A DNA stretch of 64,000 nucleotides from Lojkania enalia (Eukaryota > Ascomycota > Dothideomycetes > Pleosporales): assembly GCA_010094045.1 (NCBI GenBank), contig ML986636.1:1-64000 (forward strand). The letters are read 5' to 3'. Positions 48,459 to 61,500 of this stretch are shown here, piece by piece (within the stretch, counting starts at the first letter, position 1; the number at the start of each line of letters is the position of its first letter). A model generated the notes under the pieces. The model did no database searches. It was not told the DNA's origin and saw nothing but the letters and a program-made list of their open reading frames with translations. The translations under genes and the position numbers were made by a program.

Positions 48459-51400
48459 TACCCCCCCAGCTTTAACTACGAAGGAGAAGCTGCGTCGAAA
48501 AAATAAAGGTAGATACTATACTAAAAGAGGTAAATTGTATAGAATAACTAGTAGTAGAGCTAAGTACGCTTGTAGAAATATTAATTTAATATAATATAGG
48601 GTAAGTTATAATCAATTTTTAATCACCCCCTAAGATTCTTATTAGTAGTCGATTTATTTGGCTGATAGGAATTCCTAAGATTCGATTCTAGCTAAAATAT
48701 CTTCTATTTTCAGTTGCTTAATAAACCTTTAGTATTATTACAGCTGCAGAACTTTTATAAGGCCGTTAGCTAGTATTAGATTTATCGGTTGCCAACTAAT
48801 TATAAGTCTCTACTCTACTACTTCTTAACGTAGCTAGTACTAGTATATATCTACATAGCGAAGTTTAGTATTAAAGCGCTTAGATAGCTTATTTACGATA
48901 TCTACTATTTGTTAATTATTATAAAGTAGTACTAGTTGCGCGTTAATATAGAAGCGTAGTAAGGTAAAGGCTTTCTACTACTACTCTATTTCTAATCCGG
49001 CGACTGATAGTACTAATAATTCTACTTTAGTAGTCGATTTTATAACTGTACGCTGAATTAAAGCTTTCTAATTAATCAGCATCCTAAAAAGTTAAAATAT
49101 ATAGCTATAGGAACTTCGACAAGTATTAGAATTATCGCCGAAGGCTATATTAGATACGTTATAGAATAGTAATTACTCTATAGGGTTAATATAATCAGTA
49201 TTACTACTCCAGTTAATAGTAGAGGTGTTTTATATATTATCAGCTATTACTATAATTGCTAAGTACTTTATACTAATTAGATATTACTATACCCTTAAGG
49301 CAGCGTTAATATAATAATTACTAGGGTTCTAGAAGTATTATAATAATATCGAGTATGCTCGCGCGATATTAGGGCGTATAAAAACTACGATCTAGACTAG
49401 ACAACTAATTAGTTGTTAGTAGTAAGATATCCTATTAGAGGATTCCTTAGTAGCGGCTAGTAGTACGTTCTCGTATAGAGGCGTACTCGGCGCCTTCTTA
49501 TTAACCGTAATATTAAATCGCGCTGCCACCTTATTAATAAATAAGTCCTATAGTAGCTAGGTCTTATACTACTATATATCGCGTACGACTCGAACTCTTA
49601 GAAACTAATTTAGATCTCTAAGGGATTAAAGTTCGTATTTATTACTTAATTACGATTCAAATTTCTGCTTAGTAGAGATATTTAATAGGTAAACTAGGAT
49701 TATAATATTATTAATATAAAAGAAGACGATTAGCTTATTATTTACGTATAAGTAAGATATTTCTAGTACTATTTTAAGGCCTAATTACCTTAGAGTCCTA
49801 TCTAACTTATAATACTAAAGTTTCGGAGTATCCTTAAGGCTGTATATAGCTTTCTATAGTTGTAGATATTTCCTATACTTATATACGAAACCTTCTAGTA
49901 TATAGATATATATCAACCTATCTAATCAGCAGTTAAGAAACATATTAACAACATTAAACTAGTATATATTAAGTTTAAAATAAGTTGCAATTAATATTAG
50001 AAAGTAAAAGGTTCGTGCGGCTAGTATAGTAGTATAGATATCTCTCTATTAAGATTGTAGATTGCCACGTATAACTAATCTAGCCTTAAATTTATATAGG
50101 AAACCGTTCTTATCAAATTTATATATAAATACCCATATTACTAGAAGAATTTTAGTAGACTCTTAGAGGATTATTACCTTTTACTAGATATCTATATCCT
50201 CCTACTTCTATAACTCAGTATAATAGGTCTTATAGAAGCTAACACCGAAGGGGTAATTCTTTAGATCCTTATAGTACTTCGGTTCTAGTAGAAGCTAATT
50301 GCGATAATATTTTCTAATAGTATAAGTTTCCTTTATATAATTTACTAGTATTAGCTCGCTATTAGATAGTACTACAAAGGTTGTAAAGTATAACTAAAGC
50401 GGCCTACAGCTATATAGGAACCTACCTCCCTAGATTATATTATCTCTTAATATTTAACTACTAATTTCTTCCCTCTACGGGATATTATTTATTCTTTTTA
50501 AGGGTATAGAAGTATAAGGAAGCGATAGTTACTATCTTTATAGTAAATTATCGCTAAACGCAGTATTTTTACTATCTACTAACAGCGCTATAAGTGTTGA
50601 TTCTAGTGTTAGGAGTCCCTAATTACTAGTAATATCGTCGATTTGTTCTTTAAAAATAGTATTCTTCTACTAATAGGCCTTCTTACTAATTAAATTGCCT
50701 GCTAACTTAGTAGAGATATCTTAATTAGATAGTTAATCCTTATAGATCGCTTCTATAACTTTAATCGTTTTATTATTATTACTATTAATAGAGCTCTCAA
50801 TATTATTAATTTAAAAAAGAAACTTCTCTAGAGATTCTTTTAGCGGATATTCCTCCTCTTTACTGGATATAATATTGCTAAATATAACGTTTCTAGTATT
50901 AAGTACCCGTTTTAGTTTTAGAATTAGCACTCGATATATATTCGTACTTTTATATCGTATGAGTTTTCTAATTAGTACTTACAATACTAGTTTATTACCT
51001 CTTAATAGAGTTTTATCTAAAATGTACACTCGCGATTCTATAACCTAAAGGTGAGTAAGAGATAGTTTATAGCTAAAAACGGCCTTATATAGGGTTTTAA
51101 ATCGAAGGTTTATAATTAGCGTCCTATTAAGTAGGTATATTACTATATAAGCTAATTTATTAGTATATTTATTAGAGATATTATCTTCTATCGTAAGAGC
51201 GCGCGCGCGGGTTATAATTTAGTACTCTACTTACTTTACTAGACTATTCTACTTAGGCGTATAAGGCGTGTAAGCTTTAATTGCAATTCCTTAATCGAGT
51301 AATACTTCTATAAGTTTTAAGAAGCTTAAGTTGTTATCTATATAGATATATACGATCTTTCTTTTATACTATCGTTTAATTTTTGCTAATAGTATTTTAA

Positions 51401-53679
51401 AGGCTTTTATAAGGGTGGATTTTAACTAATTATATATTGTAAATCTCTTATACTACCAGGAAACCTAATTAACTATATAAAATAGGTATCTCTTACTATT
51501 ATAGTATCTCTTGCAGTCCTTTTAAAGTTGTATAATATTAATCGCGATTCTCTCGAATAGTTTAGTAGCCGGGTAAAGCTAACTATACCAGCTAATCTAC
51601 TATAATAACTTCGCTTATATACATATCTAGTAATCTTACTATACTAGTACTTCTTAATCGCTTAACTAGATACTCTTAGCTGCCTAAAGTAGGGCTAATA
51701 CTAAATCTCTACCTAGGTAGCCTAATAATTAGTATACTTCAGCTGAAGAAATAATTTATATTAGTTGCTAGCGATAGGAAAGCTTTTCCTTAATTACTAC
51801 AACTATCTTATATCCAGAAAGTAAATTGAGTAGAGGCTTTTTTACTAGGTCCGCGTTTAGTAGCTAGTAGCTCTTAAACAACTCTAAATAATAAACGATA
51901 TTATAGTAATTATACTAGTAAAAGTAATCTCTACCTAAGTCGAATTAGATACTCTATTCTCTATTTCTAATTAGGGCTATTATATTAGTTAGTAACTAAG
52001 GGATATAAGTAACTTCTATTAGTTTAATATCTCTTAGGCCTACAGGAGAATTAATTATAATTATAATAGTACCCTATTTTAATATAGAGTATATACTACC
52101 TTCTACAGCGATTTTATCTTTAGAATTTACTATCTAAGTAGTCTACTAACTAAAAGCCTTAGAGTTATATATATAGATATTAGAATCTAGATTAAGTATC
52201 TACTAATTTAAGATACTAGTATCTTCTTTCTTAGGGGTAGTACTCACTAAAAAATTACCCCTTTAAATTACCTAGGTATTTCCCTAGAGGCTAGCAGCCT
52301 TTATAGAGGCTTTACTATTAAACGAGGATTTTAACTTCTTATATTTTTCTATATTTACCTTTAAGGTATTCTTTTTTCCCTAGTTATTCTTATTTAAGAT
52401 ATTATCTTAGGCTTTTAGTATTTCCTAATTTAGTACCTAGTTTAGTAGCCTAATCGATTCGTTTATATACTTACAATTACTCTAGAAATACTACTTCTTA
52501 TAGAAGTAGGGTAGTAGAGTACGCGATTGCGAACCGGATTTTTCTTAAGGCTGCTATATAGTACTATCAGAATTTACTTGAGAAATTAATAGATATTATA
52601 AAGCTGTAAATAAGCCGAGCGCCTTTTATAGATTAAAATATCTATAGTAATTAGTATATTAGTATACTAATTATTTAATTGTTAGAATCGGTTAATTAAT
52701 CCCACCTAGCTTATTTTTAGCGTTAATCGGTACTATATAGATTAGCGCCTACACCTTATCTTTGTTAGCAACTATTAGAAGAAAATCCTTTTCTACTCTA
52801 AAGCCCTAAACTTCTACTAAGCCAGCAACCTTAATATAATAGATTACCTAATTCTACTAATTTAGCTACTTCTCTACCTCTCTATTAGTTGGGTACTTAA
52901 GGAGAGCTTAATATTTCTTCTAGATTAGTTGCTCCCTCGACTTAATAGTAGACGCTAACTTTTCCTATAAAATTCTAAGAATTTTGTAGCTAGTTATATT
53001 ATTACTAAGTATTACTTTATATTAAGGCGATATTATTGTTAGAATATTAGTATATATAGTATAAAGAGCGTTATTAATCTTAATCTAATCCTTCCTTTAT
53101 TAGTTATACTAGTCTCTTACCTAGTTCCAATCTGTTGTTTATATCGAGGTTATCTCCTTATATATAACTCTGCTAGAGGGGTATTTTTCTATTTCCCCTT
53201 CTAGATTTATTTTCGGGGTCCGGAACTCACCTATATTAGAGAGGGGAGGTTCTAGCCTATAGATTTTAACCTTTTTAAAAGGTATACTTGGATCTAAATA
53301 TTCCTATACCTTTAATCTACTAGCTGTTAGTTTATACTGTTTAAGCTAATCCTCCTAATTACTAGAAGTACTGAGTATCTTCTTCTTAGATATAGCTATA
53401 GAGGAGTGTGCAACCGTTGTAACACCAGAAATATACTGGAATATATTAATACTAGAGAATAAAATAGCCTTAAACACGATATAGTATATTAATAGGCTTA
53501 TAAAGTATAGAATTTGCACGTAATTCTAATAGCTAAGTATCTAAAGATCGTTGGTAAACGATAAAGTTAATAATTTCGCGATATTATAATACTAAATAAA
53601 AAAGGTACGATATCGATTGTAATATATATATATAAAGGTTAAGTTGCAGTTATTTTAGTACGGTAACCGGGCTTATAAC

Positions 53680-53883
53680 TATGGTGAGAGGCGAATCTTA
53701 TCTCAGGGAGAGAGATGAGGAGCTAAACTGGTTGATTAAAGATAGCTAGCGGGCCATATTTATATACATGAAAAAGGGGTATATTAGCTAATATCTAGTA
53801 TAATATCCGGCGTAATATCGTACGTAATATCGTACGTTAATATCTGATATAGTTTAGTAGACTAGCTAAAAATCCCTATTATA
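53680..53883 (-). repeat. Copia-3 right LTR
   Basis: 204 bp, TATGGTGAGAGG to CCCTATTATA, followed by TAAAT. Confidence 0.88.
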
Positions 53884-53888
53884 TAAAT

Positions 53889-55211
53889 TAATACTATCTA
53901 GTATATTTTAAAATAGTATAGATATTATATATTAAACGATAATATAAAGCCTATTAAAAAAGAAAAGAAGATATAGATATATAGCTAAGACAACTAAATA
54001 AAAATAAGGTACTTAAAAACCCTATAAAATAGGAAGCTATAATAAGATAGGAAGTTATTAAATAAACCTAAAACTATATAATACTTAAATCTAGAACTCT
54101 ACTACCTAAAGTATATATTAGAGGAAAATTATAGTATATATATCTATAAAAGAAGTAACAGCTTACTAGCCTAAGACTATTTAACTATATAGAAATATAG
54201 GAGAATACTATCTTATAATACTAGGACGATATTACAGTTATAAGGCGTATATACTTATTAATAGTAGAGTAATAAAGAATTTTATAGCTAGTAATTATAT
54301 TGCTAGAAAAGGAATACCTATAGTATAACTAGAACGACCCTATATAATCTAAATTATAGAGGGAAAAGACTTGTAGAAAAAAGTTATATATATTATAGAA
54401 CTAGAAGAGTTTAAAATTCTAGGAACAACCTAATAAGGACAAATATTCTAAATTATAGAAATTACCGACTATAATATTATCTTAGGAATTCTATAGTTAA
54501 GAAAAGAAAACCCCTAAATAAACTAGTAAACTAGACAAATTATCCTTAAAAATTTAGAATAACTAATTAAAGAACAACTTATAGTAATAGTAAAAGAAGT
54601 AGTAAAAGAATTATTCCTAATAGAAAACGTATTATATAGTATATTTAAGAAGTATTAATACTTAATAAAATAACTTTAAGAACTACTATAATATCTATCT
54701 AAATATAGAGAATATAATTATAAAATTAAACTATAACTAGGAAAAGAACCTAGATATAAACTAATATATAATCTAATATAAGGGAAGTAGAGGCTCTAGA
54801 ATAATATATAGACGAGTACCTAAAAAAAGGAATAATCTAAGAATTAAATTTACTAGTAGTATACCTTATACTCTTTATAGATAAGAAAGAAATAATAGAC
54901 CTATAAATATATATTAATTATTATACTCTTAATAATATTATAATTAAGAACTAATACTCCTTACTACTTATCTAGAACTTAAGAAACTAACTAAGAGAAG
55001 CTACTATCTTTATAAAACTAGACATCTAGAATATATATTATTAGATCTATATTAAAGAAGAAGATAAGTAGAAAATAGTATTTAGAATAAAAAAGAGACT
55101 TTTTAAATACCTAGTTATACCGTTTAGACTTACTAATATATTAGCTACTTTCTAGAAACGAATTAATAAAGTACTAAGATTATATCTTAAACGATTTTAT
55201 ATAGTATAATA
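53889..55211 (+). pseudogene. Gypsy L protease and first half of reverse transcriptase
   Basis: The protease remnant reads INSRVIKNFIASNYI (from DSG) at about 54,250. RT runs from VEALEQYIDEYLKKGIIQEL (54,790) through IFIKLDIQNIYYQIYIKEED and FKYLVIPFRLTNILATFQ (about 55,110-55,160). It stops at 55,213, where transposon B is inserted just before the YLDDIL catalytic box. Reading frame is kept; stops replace Gln. Confidence 0.8.
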
Positions 55212-55213
55212 TA

Positions 55214-57052
55214 TTCTACTATTAAAGCAGCTAAACTATTAAAGCGGCTACTTTTTCTTAGTACAACAAATACTATATATAAAAAGTTAATTTACTTAAT
55301 ACTAATAAGAGATCTTATATATAATATACTGTTATCTAATTTAGAATTTTCCCTACTATCCTTTTAGCATATATAAGCGTTATATCTAGTCTTACTACAG
55401 TTACTATAGTAGTATTAAACTAGTTGAGCTCTTTCTTAAGTATTAGTACTACGAGTCTTTTTAAAGGGCTAAGAGCTTATAGATACTTTAGCAGCTATAT
55501 ATAAAGATCCCTTATTATATAATACTATACTACTATACTAAATATACTTTCTTTTATACGTTTTATATTTAGTTACTTCTTCTAATTACCTTTTAAGCTT
55601 AGAGTTACAAGTTTAAAGAAGTATATTCTAATATAGTATTAACTTAGCACCTTTTATAAGCTATAAGAATTTTTCTTATACCTCTTTTAGTAATTGTATA
55701 AAGGACTTTTATATAAGTATTTATTGTAACTTAAATTTATATATATTACTTAGAGTTTTAGACTATTAAGAATCTTCTTATAGAAGTAGTTCTAGTAGGG
55801 TATATAGTTGTATATTAAGGTAATCTAATATAATCTATATATTTAAAGGAATAATTTCTATTACTTTAAAGGTCTTTCGATAGTTCTTATACGTAAATAT
55901 ATTAAAAAACGCGTTCTTAAAGGCTGGAAGAAAGTCTTCTTTATTAATATAGTAGACGTATTAGTACGCTAAGTTTTGTACGCGCTGTAAGTACTTTAGC
56001 TTTAATAGTAAGAAGTAAACTATATTAAGAAGCTGAAGTATATATAATAAATAAGAAGGTATATAAAATATTAGAATCTTTTATATAAGGTAGTAATCTT
56101 TAAATTCCTGGTTAAAGTAGCTTTTATAGCCGTCTAAAATAAGTAGTTTATATAACCCTACCTAACGTATCTTTATATACTTATTAAAGTACTTTAGCTA
56201 CTTAAAACTAAGTATATTATTTATCCAGACGTTCTTAGAGACTAAAATTTTCCAATTATATAGTATACCTACTTCTTTATACTATATAGAAATATAGACG
56301 CGTTTTTTATAGATAATAAATAGTAGAGTTATATATATAGTAGTATAGATACTTTAGATAACTATAACCTACTTATAATTATCTAGCTGTATAAAAGTAG
56401 GCCTTATATAACGTTTAAAACCTATAACAACCTTTATAGTATTAATAATACCTATCTAAAAGTCTATCTTATTAAAGTTGTAGATATTATTATTATATAT
56501 ACTATATTTTACAATTATATCCTATACGAGTTTAAATTATATATTAATAACCTCTAGATTCTCTTATTTTATTCTTTAATAATCCTTTACTTAATTAAAA
56601 ACTATTTTAAGCTTATTTATACGCGCTACAAATTGTTTAGACTAATTCTTTCTTATAGATATTCTACTATATATACCTAATAGTTTATCTATTATATCTA
56701 CTACCTTATATAGCTAGAGCGTAAATCCTTATTAATTAAGGTTAAGAATATATTATACGATTATTTATTCTTTAGTTACTATAAGCTTCTAGTAATTTAG
56801 TTATATACGAGGGCGAAACGCGATTCTATAAAGTTAAGTAGAGAGTTGTTAATATTATATATTAAAAGCTATAGCAGCGCGTTACACGCTCTTAAATTAG
56901 CCTAATTTATACACCTATAAAATAAGCATAATTCTACCTTCTTATTAAATTAATAGAAGGTTGTATTGTAGGTTTATTATAGTTTATACGTAGTATTTAT
57001 AACGCTAAGAAAAAGTGGCCGTTTCGATAGTTTAGCTACTTCGATAGTAGAA
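55214..57052 (-). mobile_element. Fot1/pogo-like DNA transposon B
   Basis: 1,839 bp, TTCTACTATTAAAGCAGC and its inverse, with TA at 55212-55213 and 57053-57054. Uninterrupted sibling of A in opposite orientation. The minus-strand transposase relic reads NIYNFNKIDF at 56461-56485, so the first catalytic Asp is lost. It contains the empty Copia-1 target (GTTAC at 55400-55404). Inserted in the RT of Gypsy L. Confidence 0.85.
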
Positions 57053-57054
57053 TA

Positions 57055-58392
57055 TGTTATTTAGATAATATTCTCGTATAGTTAAAAATAAAGTAAGAAT
57101 ATAAGAAATATATTAAATAAGTACTATATATATTATAAGTAGTAAAATTATACCTTAAAATAAGAAAATATAAATTCTATACTATATAGATAAATAACTT
57201 AGAATTTATTATTAAACTAGAACAATTATAAATAGACCTAAATAAACTAGTAGTAATTAGAGATTAGCTAACCCTAAAATTAGTTAAAGATATCTAATCT
57301 TTTATAGAATTTTATAATTTCTATCGAACCTTAATAGATAACTAGAGTAATATAACTATACCCTTAACTTAATTATCTAAAAAAGATGTTACTTTTATAT
57401 AGAGAAATAAGTAGGAAAGGGCCTTTTAAAAAGTTAAGAGATAATTTTAATAAGAACTAGTACTAAAACTCTACAACCTAGAAAAAAAAGCTCTTATAGA
57501 AACTAACGTATTAGGAATAAGAATAGCTAGAATTCTTATATAAATCTATAATAGAAAATAATATCTAGTAGTATACTATTTATAAAAACTTACTCTAGTA
57601 GAAATAAACTATAATATATATAACTAAGAACCTCTAGCTATTATAGTATACTTTAAAGAATAGTATATATACCTATAAGGGGCGAAATAGTAAATAGAAG
57701 TCTATTACAACTATAAGAACCTTACTACCTTTCTTACTACTAAAATCCTTACTTCTAGGCAAGTTAGATAGTTATAAGAACTAGCTATATTTAACTTTAA
57801 AATTATCTATATTAGTAGAAAATAAAACTAAAGAGTAGATGTATTAAGTAGACTATTAAGATATAAGTAAGAAAAAGGAACTATAGCTATACTACTAAAA
57901 AGATAATAAGATAGAAGTATAATATATAACTACCTACAACTTACAGTAATAACTATTACTAAAAAAGTAAGCTGGAGAACTCTAATTAGATTAGTAATAG
58001 ATAGAATACCCGAAGAACTTTAAGAATAAGAGCTAGAATAAATAGATAGACTACTATACGTCTATAATTAAATCTATATACTAGCTAAAGTTAGAAAAGA
58101 ATTTATTAGGTAATTCTATAAAGCCCTTACCTATAGATAATAAAGAACCGAGAAAATACTAGAATAAATCCTTAAAGGATTCTATTTTTCTAAAGTAAGA
58201 GAATAGATAAAAAATATATTATAAGAATACGTAGATTACTAATAGAATAAACTTAATAGATATATATCTTATAGACTATTATAAAACCTAAAAATACTAA
58301 CTAGACTATAGATAGAAATTACTATAGCCTTTATTATTAAGCTATTAAAGTTAAAAGACTACTCTAAAGGAGAAATATACGACTCTATTATA
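57055..58392 (+). pseudogene. Gypsy L RT end, RNase H and integrase start
   Basis: Starts with CYLDNILVQ (catalytic YLDDILVYS box), then FIEFYNFYRTLIDNQS. RNase H: EKKALIETNVLGIRIARIL and YNIYNQEPLAIIVYF (about 57,480-57,660). A zinc-binding integrase N-terminus (about 58,140-58,260) follows, then LLKLKDYSKGEIYDSIIIIV up to the K insertion. Confidence 0.8.
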
Positions 58393-58397
58393 ATAAT

Positions 58398-58599
58398 TGA
58401 GAAGGTCTAAGGATATAATAGGATTAGATATAATAAGAATCTATTATTGTTAAAGCTAGAGAAAGAGAAGAGAAGGTATATAGTAGTAAGATATATATTA
58501 TTCGCTTACTTTAGTCCAGGCAGGTATAGGGTCGTATAAGAGCAACTGCTATTATAGCATCACAGGAACGGGACCGAGCTATAAGCCGGGACCTTTATA
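58398..58599 (-). repeat. Gypsy K left LTR (3' in coding sense)
   Basis: 202 bp, TGAGAAGGTCTAAGG to ACCTTTATA. The LTR start TG is intact. Confidence 0.88.
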
Positions 58600-61500
58600 A
58601 TATTCCCCTCCTCCTCCTCCTCTTTCTCTGGTGCTGAGTTGTACGGATAAGTAGTTCTTTAGTAAAGTTCCGCCCTATATCCTATTCGAATTCTCCTAGA
58701 GCGATTGTATTTTTATAGTCGTTCTAGTCGTTCTATAAGGGTATAGTATAACTAGTCTACTTATAAAGGAACTGCTGTTTTAGGCCGCCTTCTCTCTTAC
58801 TAATTACTCGTACGTCTTAGATTTTCTTAAGCTCCTATTCATTTTCGTTTCCAACGCTGATTAGCACTAGTTAATAGTTATCCTGTATTTAACTTAGTAA
58901 TACATCTTAAGTAATAGGGTAAAGTAGTATTATATAGAAAATGTTATAAATTTTTAATAGGGTATCTAGTTGGTATATATTTTATCTAATAGTCTTAATA
59001 ACTATATATTATTAATAGAGCTTATAGAGCTTCTTTTTCCTTATAGGGTCTATCTTAATATTATATATATTAAGCTAAACTTTATCCTCTAATTAGTATT
59101 ATAGTACAGAATCTCTTATACGATTGTAAATTTCTTACTACTACTATTATATATAGGCTATTATTACTTGCGCGAATTTAACGCAGTCTTTTAGTTTACT
59201 AATAATCTATTTTACTATATAAATAGGGTCTTTAGGCTATTCTATTAGCGGCTTCTCTTCTAGTTATATAGACTTTCCTAAGTTCGGGTAATAGCTATAA
59301 GTAAGAAAGAATAGGCTAACTCTTATAGAGGAAGTATTCCTAGTACTAACAGCAATCTAAGCTAGTAGTAGCTATAGATCCTAGTTATTCTAGTAGTAGT
59401 TATAATAGTAGCAGAGAAGCTCTTTAAATAGCTGGTTTATACGCTCTATACTTCCGTCGGTCTCTAGATAGTATACTGTTAATAGCTTTTACTTAATCTT
59501 AAGAATTTAGTAGACGCGTACCTATATATCTTATATAAACTACTCTCCTCTATTAGAGACTATTACTTATAGGAGCCCGTAATATACTATAAAATACTCG
59601 ATAAACTTATTAGCTAATATTTAGCTCTTAAGGTCTAGGATAGTAATAAAGAGTACTCTTTTACTTAAACGGTCCGTACTAATAAGGATATACTTATTAC
59701 TATATACGGTTCTTGGTAAGTTAATAATATAGTCCATTGAAATTTCTAACTATACCTTTTTAAGGACTAGAAGAGAATACAGTAGGCCTTTTTTTCTAGA
59801 ATACTAAACTATATTTCTACTATAAGAGTAGCAATTTTATATAAAGCGTTTAATGTCTGCTACTATTCTAGGCTAAAAGTAGTATTATAATATTAACCCG
59901 ATCGTAATATTCTTACTAGAGTAACTAGCTAAGTAAGAGTTATAAGTCTCTTAAATAGGTTTATACGAAGTAACTCACTCTTAGAAACCTAAGCGCGTTT
60001 TCTCTACATTAATCTATCTCCTAGGACTAAGAGGTTAGATAGGCTAATTTTAAGGTAATAGAGGGTTTCTAGAAGTATTCTCTCCCCTACTTTAGTAGTA
60101 TAGAGAAGTATAATATACGTCTTATCTTTTTCTTAGATATCTTATTATAAGGTCTCTATTAGTATTTACTACTCCTCGTATAATATCTTAGTTATAGACT
60201 CCCCTTCGTCTATAGATTCCTCCCCTAATATAGAGTCTTTCGGGGTAACCACCTCTACCTAATTATTAGGAGTATCTTTAGCATGCTAGTTTCTAGTTTA
60301 TATAGGAGCTATATAAACTCTATTCTTAAAATCGGACGGTTTAAAAAGTTAGCTAATCCTTCTTTAAATCTATTTATTATTAGCTTCTTTTAGAAGATCC
60401 TAATTACGATACGAGAGAGTATTAGCTAGAATATTAAGCTTACCCGGCTTATATTTAAACTAGAAGTTAAACTAGATAAAGAATACTACCTACCTTATCT
60501 AATATTTAGAGAGCTTCTATACTTTAGTAAAGTATTTTAGATTATAATAATTTATACAAACTATAAAGTATATAAATAATTTTAAGAACTTCTTCTATTC
60601 TTTAAGGTATTATATAACTACTAGTAATTCCTTATTATAGATTAGGTAGTTATACTCTATAAGAAGCATTTATTTTAATATAAAAGCGATAGATTATAGA
60701 ACTCCTTTATTATTATATTATAGAAACGTGCCTCTAGTATACAAGCTAGAGGTATTATACTCTAGAATCGTTTCCCTTTTATAGTTATACTAGGCTAACA
60801 CTAGTATTTGTATAAAGTATTACTTTAGGTAATTAAAGGTGGTAAATACCTAATTATTAAGTTAAAACTATTTCTTCTCTTATTCCCTTTAGGTAAGAGC
60901 TGTTAGTAGAGTAACTACTTTAGAAAATTCTTTAATAAACTAGCGGTAGAAGTTTATAAAGTTTAAAAAGCTCTATATACTATAAACCGATATAAGCGCT
61001 TTCTAGTCTTAGATTATCTTAACTTTCTATAGGTCTATTCAGATACCTTTTTCCGCATTAATAATAAAGCCGAGATATTTTATTATATAGACCTCAAATT
61101 TGCACTTATTAATATTAAGTTAGAGGCTAGCATCTATTAGCTTTTAAAGGATTACTTTAATATAGTACTAATAGTTTTATAAGAAGCCGTCTGTGTATAT
61201 AAAAATATTATCTAAGTATACTAAGATAAAGTCGCCTAAATACTCCTAGATTATATAATTAATATACTATTAGAAGGTACTTAGAGTATTTATAAGGCTA
61301 AAGGGTGTAACTAGCTACTTATATAAACTATAGTAGGTTATAAATGCTATCTTCTACTCGTCTCCTTCTTTAATTCGGATCTTATTAAATATAGTAATAA
61401 TATTAAGTTGTATATACTACTTAACTCGACTAATTTAATTTAGTATTTCTCGGATTAGAAGTAGAAGGTAGTAGTCTTCCTATATAATAGCGTTTAGGGC

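Larger units (their letters stand above)
48255..53883 (-). mobile_element. Copia-3 LTR retrotransposon, RIP-inactivated
   Basis: 5,629 bp with 204-bp LTRs (48255-48458, 53680-53883) and target duplication TAAAT (48250-48254, 53884-53888). Same family and gene order as Copia-1 and -2. The left LTR keeps its TG start (TGTGGTGAGAGG). The CpG-rich codons of the integrase RARAL motif survive as GCGCGCGCGCGG at 51199-51210. Inserted in Gypsy L between gag and protease. Confidence 0.9.

Noticed and set aside
53640..53680. GTTATAAGCCCGGTTACC next to the Copia LTR as a specific tRNA primer-binding site.
   Set aside because: It is in the right place, but I cannot match it to a particular tRNA from the sequence alone.
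46570..58392. Long plus-strand frames that open completely if TAA and TAG are read as Gln, suggesting a ciliate-like genetic code.
   Set aside because: The same pattern occurs on both strands in every transposon family, along with Asp-to-Asn and Cys-to-Tyr changes and CpA depletion. RIP explains all of it; the gcn5 relic also has Trp-to-stop changes that a Gln code would not explain.
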